Program-made: the position numbers and the translations under genes
The notes under the pieces: generated by a model
The model's database searches: none
What the model was told of the DNA's origin: nothing
Seen by the model: only the letters and a program-made list of their open reading frames with translations
Assembly (NCBI GenBank): GCA_023409675.1
Contig: JAEYRC010000135.1
Coordinates: forward strand, 1 to 11,175
DNA: 11,175 nt
Direction: 5' to 3'
Origin: Bacteroidota bacterium
Lineage (GTDB): Bacteria > Bacteroidota > Bacteroidia > Chitinophagales > Chitinophagaceae
Shown here: positions 1 through 7,100 of the stretch, piece after piece
Numbering within the stretch: position 1 is the first letter of the stretch
Layout: each line of letters opens with the position of its first letter

Positions 1-546
1 ATGTTCATTTACGTATTGGATAAGTTTACCCCTCATCTTCATATTAACTTCGGGGCGGTGGAAACTGAAGGCGTTAAAACCAAATGGCATAAAACCACCC
101 TGCTGATCCTTGCTATCACCCTGCATAATATTCCCGAAGGGCTGGCAGTAGGGGTTTTATTTGGCGCTGCTGCCATCGGCATGGACCAGGTGACCATTTC
201 TTCGGCCATTGTACTGGCCATCGGTATCGGCCTTCAAAACTTTCCGGAAGGTATAGCTGTTTCAATGCCCCTGAGAAGAATGGGCGTTTCACGGTTTAAA
301 AGTTTCTGGTATGGCCAGTTGTCAGCTATCGTAGAACCGGTTGCCGGTATTATTGGCGCTATCGCTGTGATATATATGCAACCCTTACTGCCCTTCGCGC
401 TGGCTTTCGCTGCAGGTGCAATGATTTATGTGGTGGTAGAAGAAGTTATACCTGAAACGCAACGGGATAAATATACTGATGTTGCCGTACTGGGACTTAT
501 CGCCGGATTTCTGATCATGATGATCCTGGATGTAGCTCTGGGGTAA
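1..546 (+). CDS. ZIP-family metal transporter, GufA/ZIP11-type, 5'-truncated by window edge
   Basis: This inner-membrane carrier probably takes up divalent metals such as Zn2+ (substrate inferred from the family). The visible 181 residues hold two signature metal-site helices. The first is HNIPEG (H42, N43, E46) and the second is QNFPEGIAVSMPL (N80, E83). Gln in place of the usual His in the second motif, followed by AVSxPL, is typical of the GufA/ZIP11 branch. A further helix carries a Glu at 112 (VEP), and the last two hydrophobic helices lie at about 130-150 and 162-180. The segment PHLH at 11-14 sits in the usual His-containing loop between helices 3 and 4. Family members are normally about 240-270 residues, so the Met at base 1 is probably internal and about 80-90 residues with three helices lie upstream. 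The gene ends 2 bp before the stop of the opposing gene. Family assignment is secure; metal specificity is not. Confidence 0.92.
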   Translation: MFIYVLDKFTPHLHINFGAVETEGVKTKWHKTTLLILAITLHNIPEGLAVGVLFGAAAIGMDQVTISSAIVLAIGIGLQNFPEGIAVSMPLRRMGVSRFKSFWYGQLSAIVEPVAGIIGAIAVIYMQPLLPFALAFAAGAMIYVVVEEVIPETQRDKYTDVAVLGLIAGFLIMMILDVALG

Positions 547-548
547 TA

Positions 549-1070
549 TTACCAGCGCAGATTTTTGTTCAGTTCATGGAAGCGTTCTTTGAAACGCTGT
601 TGCACGGCCATTCCCCTACCCCATGAATTTTTTTCCTTCCCCAGGCGGATATACTGCATTAACAACGCATTATTGAAATAATGCACCTCCCCCCATTTCA
701 CTTCATCTTCATTCCACTGATCGTATATGGTTTCATAGGCTTCCGCGCAAAGTAACTGTCCCCTGTCGAGGTAATACACTTCACTGTATTCCACACTATC
801 AAGTGTATAACGTATATGAAAAACCGCAACCTGATCTTTATTCAGCGTATAATGCCAGGTTTCCCTGAAATCGCGATTGCCGTTGGTAACTTTGGAAAGA
901 TGAAAGGTACGCTGGATGCTGGCGGCCAGACTATCGGTCTGATGAATGATCTTATCAGCATATAATCGCCAGGCCGGCTGGCTGTACCCTGAAAGCGTAC
1001 ATAAACAAAGAAAGGTTACCGGAACTATATTCCGGAAACCTTTCCAGTTATTTCCATGCTCCGCGGCCAT
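549..1070 (-). CDS. Exported hypothetical protein, 173 aa
   Basis: I do not recognise this protein. It starts with a basic and polar stretch of 14 residues, then a hydrophobic segment (about 15-29, IVPVTFLCLCTLSGYS) followed by QPAW. This is a credible signal peptide with cleavage after about S30, so the mature protein of about 143 residues should be periplasmic or surface-exposed. The mature part is mixed alpha/beta, rich in aromatic residues and charge (WHYTLNKDQ, SEVYYLDRGQ, VKWGEVHYFNN) and ends in a basic helix. No lipobox, catalytic motif or repeat is visible. The alternating aromatic and charged strands in the middle suggest a small beta-rich domain, but that is only an impression. It lies 49 bp downstream of the HPF-like gene on the same strand and could be cotranscribed with it. 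The ATG at 1070 is the best start because it supplies the whole signal peptide. The stop faces the ZIP gene across 2 bp. Confidence 0.75.
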   Translation of the reverse strand: MAAEHGNNWKGFRNIVPVTFLCLCTLSGYSQPAWRLYADKIIHQTDSLAASIQRTFHLSKVTNGNRDFRETWHYTLNKDQVAVFHIRYTLDSVEYSEVYYLDRGQLLCAEAYETIYDQWNEDEVKWGEVHYFNNALLMQYIRLGKEKNSWGRGMAVQQRFKERFHELNKNLRW

Positions 1071-1119
1071 ACCCTGAAGGTACTAAATTTTCCATGGTCA
1101 GGTGTCGGCGGATCTGGAC

Positions 1120-1431
1120 TTATTTATCGCGTTTTTCGAGTTGCCGGGTCAGTTTCTCAGCCACACTTTTAAGCAATGGCATCCAATGTTCGCCGGTATC
1201 TTCCGCGAATACATCGGTGCCGGGGATTCCCAGCCGCATTCCAACGATTTTATTATTGGTACGGTCATTTTTTTCTACATTAAAATAAACATCCGCGAAA
1301 TTTATTTCAGATACATGCCGCATTAATTTTGAAATCTGGTTCCTGATCTCTCCCTGTAACTCGTCTGGTATAGTTATATCCACAGCCTGTACATCAATCT
1401 TGATTCCCTGATAATTTTCTGTATAATTCAT
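1120..1431 (-). CDS. hpf: Short ribosome hibernation promoting factor (HPF/RaiA family)
   Basis: This 103-residue protein fits the HPF/RaiA (sigma-54 modulation, S30AE) family. Members bind the 30S subunit across the mRNA and tRNA channel and silence ribosomes in stationary phase or stress. Visible family features are an N-terminal strand with xIKIDVQAVDITIPDEL, a first helix with ...QISKLMRHV (about 27-39), the conserved strand turn VYFNVEKNDRTNNKIVGMRLGIPG (47-70, with the typical VEKN), then DVFAEDTGEHWMPLLKSVAEKLTRQLEK, where the second helix gathers basic residues. Length is that of short HPF; the C-terminal dimerisation domain of long HPF is absent. The gene lies 49 bp upstream of the exported protein gene. 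The 17 bases before the ATG are almost pure A/T, and a partial -7 box (TTACTTTG, 1456-1449) precedes them, so it may have its own promoter. The symbol is by family; it could be a paralogue rather than the main housekeeping copy. Confidence 0.82.
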   Translation of the reverse strand: MNYTENYQGIKIDVQAVDITIPDELQGEIRNQISKLMRHVSEINFADVYFNVEKNDRTNNKIVGMRLGIPGTDVFAEDTGEHWMPLLKSVAEKLTRQLEKRDK

Positions 1432-1535
1432 GTTATTTAATTTAAATACAAAGTAAAGCCTTAACTATGGACCAGCGCTCAGGTTAAAAAAATTTAAGAC
1501 GCTGTTATCGCCTAATAGTACCTTCTGCGACCGGT
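1432..1535. promoter_or_regulatory. Intergenic leader and possible promoter of the HPF-like gene
   Basis: This 104-bp gap lies between the lactonase stop and the HPF-like start, both leftward. Read on the minus strand it contains TTACTTTG (1456-1449), one base off the Bacteroidota -7 consensus TAnnTTTG, followed by a 17-base A/T-only-like leader ending at the ATG. No TTG element stands at the usual distance upstream, so the promoter call is tentative. No hairpin followed by a T-run was seen after the lactonase gene, so read-through from it is possible. Confidence 0.3.
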
Positions 1536-2423
1536 TCAGGGTAATTTAAACCGATTAGCGGGTACCCCTTTCGCCGGAACCCTGGCAGAAAATAAACATC
1601 CGCTCATCGGGTATTCCAATAACTGCGCCTCATCCAGACCTTCCCGCGCAGTTGTAATGTATAAACAATCAAGGTCTTCGCCTCCAAAAGCGCAGGAGGT
1701 GACGTTGGGCGCCGGAACCTCTACCCGGTATAACTGCATTCCATCGGTCGGATCAAAACAGCAAACCGCTGAACCGCCATACAGCGCCACCCAAAGCCTG
1801 TCCTGGTTATCAATGGTCATTCCATCCGGACTACCCTGTTCTTTGGGTATTTTGACCACTACGCGGGGATTGGCAATAGTACCATGCCGGCGATCGTAGT
1901 CAAAAGCCTGAATTTGCTGTGTTGGCGTATCAATATAATAAAACGCGTCTCCGGCTGAATTCCAGGCCAGTCCGTTGGAGTTGGTGATATTATCCAGCAT
2001 CTGATGAATGGAAAAATCAGTGTCTATTTTATATAAGGCCGCTTTTTTCTCTACACCTTCCATATGAATTGACCCAACCCAGAGCCTGCCCTCCGGATCA
2101 CATTTCCCATCGTTAAAGCGTATTTTGTCGCCCTGCAGCGGGTTGCCCTTAAAATCCCGGGTGTCGAACTGCAGGTCTACCAGGTGAATCCCCGTTTGCA
2201 AAGCGACAAGCAGGTGATTTTCATCCACGGGAACCACTGTACCTATCCTCGATCCCATATCTACGGACTGATTTAACCCTGAAGCAGGATTAAAAATATG
2301 CAGCAGACATTTTTCAATATCCACCCATAATAGCCGCTTATAAGGAGCATCCCAGATGGCGCCTTCTCCGAGAACGGCATCGATGGTGTATGCCGGCTGA
2401 ACCTCAATTTTTGCTGAATCCAT
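1536..2423 (-). CDS. SMP-30/gluconolactonase/LRE family sugar lactonase
   Basis: A 295-residue cytoplasmic six-bladed beta-propeller enzyme of the SMP-30/regucalcin family, which hydrolyses sugar lactones (aldonolactones such as glucono-, galactono- or arabinonolactone) with one bound divalent metal. The expected metal ligands are all present: E20 in LGEGAIWD, N150 in NSNGLAW and D200 in SPDGM. The substrate-binding residues of regucalcin also have counterparts: R102 and N104 in IRFNDGKCDP and E122 in HMEGVEK. Length matches the family and there is no signal peptide or membrane segment. It therefore looks catalytically intact, with a likely role in oxidative sugar catabolism. Neighbours do not include a sugar dehydrogenase or transporter, so the substrate cannot be inferred from context. 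The ATG at 2423 lies in a 76-bp gap shared with the divergent cvfB-like gene. Alternative roles within the family (such as arabinolactonase or luciferin regeneration) cannot be separated by eye. Confidence 0.92.
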   Translation of the reverse strand: MDSAKIEVQPAYTIDAVLGEGAIWDAPYKRLLWVDIEKCLLHIFNPASGLNQSVDMGSRIGTVVPVDENHLLVALQTGIHLVDLQFDTRDFKGNPLQGDKIRFNDGKCDPEGRLWVGSIHMEGVEKKAALYKIDTDFSIHQMLDNITNSNGLAWNSAGDAFYYIDTPTQQIQAFDYDRRHGTIANPRVVVKIPKEQGSPDGMTIDNQDRLWVALYGGSAVCCFDPTDGMQLYRVEVPAPNVTSCAFGGEDLDCLYITTAREGLDEAQLLEYPMSGCLFSARVPAKGVPANRFKLP

Positions 2424-2499
2424 GTATTATTTTTAGACTGTTATGCCTGAAGATTGCAAGCAGCGTACCAGTCTTTAACCGAATAGTGTAATTTGCGGC
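2424..2499. promoter_or_regulatory. Divergent intergenic region between lactonase and cvfB-like genes
   Basis: These 76 bp must carry both start regions. On the plus strand a partial -7 box, GTAATTTG (2488-2495), ends only 5 bases before the ATG at 2500. It has GT instead of TA, and no TTG stands at the proper distance upstream, so it is weak. On the minus strand the bases next to the lactonase ATG are A/T-rich. No palindrome that would suggest an operator is visible, and no Shine-Dalgarno sequence precedes either gene. Confidence 0.3.
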
Positions 2500-3339
2500 A
2501 TGATAAAAGCGGGAATCTATAGTGATTTACGGGTCGACCGGATGGTAGATTTTGGGGCATACCTCGAAGATGAGGAAGGCGATGCGGTATTATTACCCCG
2601 TCGTTTTATGCCGGAAGGAACACTAATCGGACAGACGCTGCGGGTTTTTGTCTACCACGATTCTGAAAACCGGATAATCGCCACCACCCAAAAGCCCTAT
2701 GCCATCGCGGGCGAAATCGCAAAACTTAAGGTTTTAAGTGTAACACCTCAGGGTGCATTTATGGATATCGGCCTAATGAAAGACCTCTTCGTTCCACGTT
2801 CCAAACAACTGATGGGTATGCGGCCAGGTGGTGAATACCTGGTCGGCCTTTATATTGATGAACAGACCGGTCGACTGGCCGCAACAGAGAAAATTGATTT
2901 CCTCCTGAGCAATGAATCACTTACGGTTAAAGAAATGGATCAGGTAAAAATGATCGTCCAGCGCCGTACCGATCTTGGCTATATGATGATCATCAATCAT
3001 AAACATACCGGCCTGCTGCATTTCAACGAAGTATTCCGTGCACTTCAACCCGGTGATGCAGTAGAAGGCTTTATCAAAAAAATAAATCAGGATAATACAA
3101 TAGATGTGGTACTGGGAAAACCCGGCTATGAACGCGTGAACGATGAAACAACCCGCATACTGCAATTGCTCGAAGAACACGACGGCTATCTCCCCTACCA
3201 TGATAAATCTGATCCTGAAGCAATCTATGATTTCTTTGGGATGAGTAAAAAGACCTTCAAAATGATCCTGGGAAAATTATATAAGGAACGCAAAATTGAA
3301 CTGACTAAAACCGGGTTTCGCAAAAAAACGGATGACTGA
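2500..3339 (+). CDS. cvfB: CvfB-like S1 RNA-binding protein with C-terminal winged helix
   Basis: A 279-residue protein of the CvfB/YitL family, cytoplasmic proteins built from three S1-type OB folds and a winged-helix domain, implicated in RNA binding and post-transcriptional control (in Staphylococcus, of virulence factor production). The first OB-like module covers about 1-65 (VDFGAYLEDEEGDAVLLPRR with the LLP-R turn). A second, more typical S1 module covers 66-133 (VTPQGAFMDIGLMKDLFVPRSKQ), and a third 145-208 (DLGYMMIINHKHTGLLHFNEVF). The winged helix lies at about 215-275 (AIYDFFGMSKKTFKMILGKLYKERKIEL) and ends in TGFRKK. Such proteins are sometimes labelled GntR-type regulators because of this last domain, but the S1 modules make RNA the more likely ligand. 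Length is typical and there is no sign of damage. It stands alone, divergent from the lactonase gene and convergent with the metalloprotease gene. The target in this organism is unknown. Confidence 0.9.
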   Translation: MIKAGIYSDLRVDRMVDFGAYLEDEEGDAVLLPRRFMPEGTLIGQTLRVFVYHDSENRIIATTQKPYAIAGEIAKLKVLSVTPQGAFMDIGLMKDLFVPRSKQLMGMRPGGEYLVGLYIDEQTGRLAATEKIDFLLSNESLTVKEMDQVKMIVQRRTDLGYMMIINHKHTGLLHFNEVFRALQPGDAVEGFIKKINQDNTIDVVLGKPGYERVNDETTRILQLLEEHDGYLPYHDKSDPEAIYDFFGMSKKTFKMILGKLYKERKIELTKTGFRKKTDD

Positions 3340-3489
3340 TCTATTTAGTACTGCAGATACGATCCGGTTACACCTCCATTTCATTGCGTGATCGCTTCCC
3401 TGGTTAACAATTCAGTTGACTTTCCGGTTCTATCTTTTAATTTTTTTAGCATGCTTTTCTAAATCCTTTATCAGCCTTCAACAAAGTAT
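3340..3489. other. Convergent intergenic spacer, no gene seen
   Basis: This is the non-coding gap after the cvfB-like gene. It contains T-rich stretches (around 3428-3446, CTTTTAATTTTTTTAG) but no strong GC-rich stem immediately before them. I therefore cannot name an intrinsic terminator for the plus-strand gene. The only clear hairpin of the gap is the separate minus-strand terminator next to it. Confidence 0.4.
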
Positions 3490-3523
3490 AAAAAAAGGTG
3501 CCATCCCTATAAGAGATGGCACC
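3490..3523 (-). terminator. Intrinsic terminator of the metalloprotease gene
   Basis: On the minus strand, 20 bases after the metalloprotease stop, a perfect 9-bp stem GGTGCCATC/GATGGCACC (3523-3515 with 3505-3497) encloses a 9-base loop. It is followed at once by seven T residues (complement of A 3490-3496). This is a textbook Rho-independent terminator for leftward transcription. On the plus strand the stem is followed by CGTAAATT, without a T-run, so it should stop transcription in one direction only. Confidence 0.9.
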
Positions 3524-3543
3524 CGTAAATTACTATTCAATTG

Positions 3544-6066
3544 TTACTTAGGATCCAGCGCCTGAGTCAGTCGCTCATGCACATCCTGCAAATGCAGTTT
3601 GGTGGCCTGATGCTGAACAGCCGGCAATGCGGCTTTGATTTCAGCGGCCAGGCTTCTGGCATGACCTTTAACAATGGATAAAGCATCATTGGTTTTGCTC
3701 ATGGTCGGCGATTGACCACGCAGACTTTGTACCGCTGCTCCGCTTGGAGATGCTGGCGGATTAATAAGGGCGATCAGTCTTTCTACATAAATTTTCTGCA
3801 GGTTACGACGGAAGATATCCGTGGTTTTACGTGCAGGTAATTCAGACCAGATACCGGTTTTCATATCCCGCAAAAATTCAGTGGCGGTGTATGCTGTGGA
3901 AGCATTGAACGCCTCTGCCTGGATAAGCTTATTGAGGGTATTGGCACTGAACAGGCGGCCCAGGGTATTCTCCTGCAAACCTGAAATGGTATTCATATCA
4001 CCTGTACCAGTAACCGCAAAAATATCCTTATTCAATAACCATGTTGGGGTAGTGAAGAGGTTATCGTGTAAGAATTTCACCGCCTCTTTCTGTGTGGCTT
4101 TAGAAACATACTCGATTACTGCTCCATCCTGTTCAACCGTTTTCGGTGTAGTGGTGATACCACCGATATTCTTCGATACGTGGCCCATATAGCGGTTAAA
4201 CTGACCAACCACCTGGTTGTACATAATGCCCGCATTGCTATGGGTTTCGTTGTCTTCACGGGTCCATTCCAGTAATTTCGGAACGATGCGCTTCAGGTTC
4301 TTAATACCATATGAACTGGCCAGCATCGAATTATCGCCCAGATCTTCATTCTGATAACGCGGATCATTCGGATCGATTTCTGTACCGAAGATCAGCCGGG
4401 GATTTTTGGTTAAACTGTCGATGATCAGCTTGTTCTGAAATGCTTTTTCCTGTTCTGGAGTTCTGGTATCGGGATACCAGCGATAACCCCATTCGATCGC
4501 CCATTTATCGTAATCACCGATACGGGGAAACAAACCTTTCTGCGAAATATTATCCTCCGGTTGCGCTACATAGTTAAAGCGGGCATAGTCCATAATCGAT
4601 GGCGTATGACCATTTGCTTCAACCCATTTTTTATCACGCAGTTTTTCTACGGGAGTGGTGGATGAAGAACCGAAGTTGTGGCGTAAACCCAGGGTATGTC
4701 CTACTTCGTGAGAAGATACGAAGCGGATCAACTGTCCCATCAACTCGTCATCAAATATCATCTTTCTTGCTGTCGGATCAACTGCTGCTGTCTGAACAAA
4801 ATACCAGTTCCTCAGCAATGACATTACATTATGGTACCAGTTGATATGTGATTCAATGATCTCTCCACTGCGGGGATCGTTTTTATGCGGACCGCTGGCA
4901 TTCGGAATATCAGAAGGCTTGTATACAATAGCGGAATGCCGCGCGTCTTCAAGGCTCCATTCTTCATTGTCCGGTGCTTCCAGACCAATGATCGCATTTT
5001 TGAAACCCGCCTGTTCGAAAGCAACCTGCCAGTCGTTGATACCCTGAATCAGGTAAGGTACCCATTTACGGGGTGTAGCCGGATCGATGTAAAAAACAAT
5101 TGGTTTCTTAGGTTCAACCAACTGACCTTTAAGATACTTATCAACATCTTCTTCTTTGGGCTCCAGTCTCCAGCGGGTGATATGCGATACAGTTTTCACA
5201 CCCTGGGGGTTGGCATCGAAGTCAACATGACGGGTGGCAAAATAACCAACCCTTGGATCGAAATGCCGGGGTTTCATAGGCACTTTCGGCAACAGTACCA
5301 TGGAGCTGTTCAGCTCATAGGTGGCAGGGCCGGGAGCAGCCGCGCCAAATCCACCCTGTGAGGAAGGAGCAGGCGTGCGGGCATAGGTTTTAACGGCGCG
5401 AATTTCAACGTTCATTGGAAAAGATTTGATCCCTTCAATATAAGAACGGTCGTTCTGCTGGCCGCCAAGTGATAATTGCCGTTTTCTGCCACTGCTGAAA
5501 TACAGGATGTCATTATCACTTTTTACATAATCCGTTACTTCAACCACCACCGCGGAAGAGTCAGCAGAAAATGCTTTGATGTCGAAAGCCGCTGCAATTG
5601 GATGCAGGTTAGAATTCATAACCGAACGATACATACCATCGGCGGTAGTGTCGGTACCAACTTCCTGGTGAGAAATCGTTTTGAGAAAAATTTTGTCTTC
5701 CGGACCTTTCTCAAAGCGAATAACATTACTGTTGATATCATCACCGGCATAAACAGACGACTGGCTTCTGCCGGCCGCTGCTTTTGATATCCGGTTAACG
5801 ACCAGGATGTCCCTGCCCTGAATGGAATCAGGAATTTCAAAAAAATACTTATCCTCAACCTTGTGAACAGTAATCATACCGGCATCTGTAACCGCTTTTG
5901 AGGTGATAACCTCTTTATACGGTTTGGGACCTTTTGAAGGCGGTTTAGCAGCGGGTTTACTGGTGTCGCGGGCGGGAGGGGCCTGCTGGGCAGAGGGGCG
6001 TTGTGCCATCAGACCAAATGGGATTATCAGCATAATTCCCATGAAAACTTTGCGAAATCTACTCAT
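3544..6066 (-). CDS. Secreted zinc-dependent metalloprotease (DUF5118/DUF5117/DUF4953 type)
   Basis: An 840-residue exported metalloprotease of a type common in Bacteroidota. Residues 1-21 form a signal peptide (basic MSRFRK, hydrophobic core, cleavage likely at LMA-Q). A Pro/Ala/Lys-rich linker follows (22-50), then a short DUF5118-like segment (about 47-95), a DUF5117-like beta-rich region (about 100-300) and the catalytic DUF4953-like part (about 400 onward). The extended zinc site HEVGHTLGLRH places ligands H453, H457 and H463 and catalytic E454. A Met-turn candidate, SIMDY with M492, lies about 30 residues later, as in metzincins. The active site is thus complete. The C-terminal region (about 560-840) is largely helical and has no recognised sorting domain. 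Substrate is unknown; the family is probably secreted or periplasmic and thought to degrade protein. The gene is monocistronic: a clear terminator follows and an AT-rich gap of 458 bp precedes it. ATG 6066 is chosen because it begins the signal peptide. Confidence 0.93.
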   Translation of the reverse strand: MSRFRKVFMGIMLIIPFGLMAQRPSAQQAPPARDTSKPAAKPPSKGPKPYKEVITSKAVTDAGMITVHKVEDKYFFEIPDSIQGRDILVVNRISKAAAGRSQSSVYAGDDINSNVIRFEKGPEDKIFLKTISHQEVGTDTTADGMYRSVMNSNLHPIAAAFDIKAFSADSSAVVVEVTDYVKSDNDILYFSSGRKRQLSLGGQQNDRSYIEGIKSFPMNVEIRAVKTYARTPAPSSQGGFGAAAPGPATYELNSSMVLLPKVPMKPRHFDPRVGYFATRHVDFDANPQGVKTVSHITRWRLEPKEEDVDKYLKGQLVEPKKPIVFYIDPATPRKWVPYLIQGINDWQVAFEQAGFKNAIIGLEAPDNEEWSLEDARHSAIVYKPSDIPNASGPHKNDPRSGEIIESHINWYHNVMSLLRNWYFVQTAAVDPTARKMIFDDELMGQLIRFVSSHEVGHTLGLRHNFGSSSTTPVEKLRDKKWVEANGHTPSIMDYARFNYVAQPEDNISQKGLFPRIGDYDKWAIEWGYRWYPDTRTPEQEKAFQNKLIIDSLTKNPRLIFGTEIDPNDPRYQNEDLGDNSMLASSYGIKNLKRIVPKLLEWTREDNETHSNAGIMYNQVVGQFNRYMGHVSKNIGGITTTPKTVEQDGAVIEYVSKATQKEAVKFLHDNLFTTPTWLLNKDIFAVTGTGDMNTISGLQENTLGRLFSANTLNKLIQAEAFNASTAYTATEFLRDMKTGIWSELPARKTTDIFRRNLQKIYVERLIALINPPASPSGAAVQSLRGQSPTMSKTNDALSIVKGHARSLAAEIKAALPAVQHQATKLHLQDVHERLTQALDPK

Positions 6067-6524
6067 GTTGCTTTGACTTTGCGCTTTTAGTTAAAATGAA
6101 TACATATTTTATACAATCAGGATAGTACGTTGTGATCCTGAAGCTTCTTATTTCTGACCTAAATTCTGCTTTTGTCGGCGGCAGCAGGATTAATTTTCAA
6201 TTAAAATCAGCCGGCGGCTTTACTCCGTTGTTAGACGACTTTTTTTCAATTGAATTGCGAACATGCACAATAATATATCCGTATCGACATTGTATACGGC
6301 ATTCAATATTCGGTTCAATTTCGCGAATTACACAATTAAATTCCGGATTCTGCCGGAGAATACAGCATTCGCGACCCACATTTTGTCCACAGATATCAAT
6401 ATGAAACCGCTCAAACCGGAATAACTCCACTCATCCCCCAGGAATAGTAAATATTTATTTATTGGAGACCCCTCCTATTCTCTGAAGTATTTATGCATAA
6501 GAAATCAGCATACCTTCGGTAATT
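6067..6524. other. AT-rich 458-bp divergent intergenic region without a convincing gene
   Basis: This gap separates the divergent metalloprotease and PepSY genes and must hold both promoters. Reading frames on both strands are short, start only at GTG and show unusual composition (Cys, Ile, Arg and Asn rich, almost no Ala or Leu), so I do not call a gene. Features seen are several imperfect short repeats built from TCAATT and ATTCGCG (6246-6375), and an inverted repeat GAATAG/CTATTC (6442-6447 and 6475-6480) flanking a GGAG/CTCC pair in an otherwise A/T stretch. A weak -7 box TACCTTCG (6511-6518) lies just before the PepSY ATG. It could be a long regulatory leader or a decayed gene; neither is shown. 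Confidence 0.45.
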
Positions 6525-7100
6525 ATGGATAAGGATAAACGGAAGAAGCAGGCCCGGGTATTACGCATTTTCAGAAAAGTACACCGAATTACAGGAGCAC
6601 TGCTCTTTGTATTTTTTTTCATCATAGCCCTGTCTGGTCTTTTATTGGGCTGGAAGAAAAACAGCTTCGGCTACCTGCAGGCACCTACGGAAAAGGGCAT
6701 TGAGCCCGGTCTTAAGAATTGGATGCCCCTGGATTCACTGGAGCATATAGCTGTGCAACTGCTGAAGTCATCGGAAGATCAGCCCCTGTCGCCGGAAATA
6801 GACCGCCTCGATATCCGACCCGACAAAGGAATTGTTAAGGTAATTTTTGCCAACCATTATCAATCTTATCAACTCGATGGGCGTACCGGCCGGGTGTTGC
6901 GAACCGAAACACGCGTGGCCGACCTGATCGAACATATTCATGACGGAACCATCGTTGACCGGGCATTCAATATTCCTGAGGGAATATTTAAACTTGTATA
7001 TACTACGGTGATGGGGTTAGCACTCATCCTGTTTACCGTCACCGGATTCTGGTTATGGTATGGACCGAAACGAATGCGCCGCGATGCAGCGACTCACTAA
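6525..7100 (+). CDS. Small PepSY-domain membrane protein with two transmembrane helices
   Basis: A 191-residue inner-membrane protein resembling the PepSY-associated TM helix (PepSY_TM) family. A very basic N-terminus (MDKDKRKKQARVLRIFRKVHR) precedes TM1 (about 22-42, ending ALSGLLLGW). A periplasmic PepSY-like domain follows (about 69-130: LEHIAVQLL helix, then strands with IDRLDIRPDKGIVKVIF and YQLDGRTGRVLRTETR, the usual D-xTG-xV turn). The segment LIEHIHDGTIVD (134-145) matches the LH-x-G region of the family. TM2 lies at about 156-178 (TGFWLWYGPKR), followed by a basic tail. This is half the size of the common four-helix PepSY_TM proteins linked to siderophore or haem iron reduction. H20, H137 and H139 sit near the membrane ends and could bind a cofactor, which is speculation. 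The gene appears monocistronic; its stop overlaps the tail of the opposing DUF3072 gene by 4 bp. Confidence 0.85.
   Translation: MDKDKRKKQARVLRIFRKVHRITGALLFVFFFIIALSGLLLGWKKNSFGYLQAPTEKGIEPGLKNWMPLDSLEHIAVQLLKSSEDQPLSPEIDRLDIRPDKGIVKVIFANHYQSYQLDGRTGRVLRTETRVADLIEHIHDGTIVDRAFNIPEGIFKLVYTTVMGLALILFTVTGFWLWYGPKRMRRDAATH

Noticed and set aside
1094..1326. Two overlapping plus-strand frames opposite the HPF-like gene
   Set aside because: They lie antisense to a recognisable HPF-family protein and show no family features.
4885..5361. A 158-codon plus-strand frame inside the metalloprotease gene
   Set aside because: It is fully antisense to a conserved catalytic gene and has no domain resemblance. 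Explained as a shadow of the real gene.
6341..6362. Imperfect palindrome around ATTCCGG...CCGGAGAAT
   Set aside because: Short, with a bulge, and not placed near a start codon. No evidence of operator function.
6132..6404. A 90-codon plus-strand frame in the same gap
   Set aside because: GTG start, no recognisable domain, random-looking composition and overlap with the opposite frame. No reason to prefer either.
6197..6430. A 77-codon minus-strand frame, Cys-rich, in the gap upstream of the PepSY gene
   Set aside because: It starts only at a GTG directly after a stop codon, its composition is odd (many Cys, Ile, Arg, Asn; very few Ala and Leu), and it resembles no family. A decayed gene remains possible, but coding is not supported.
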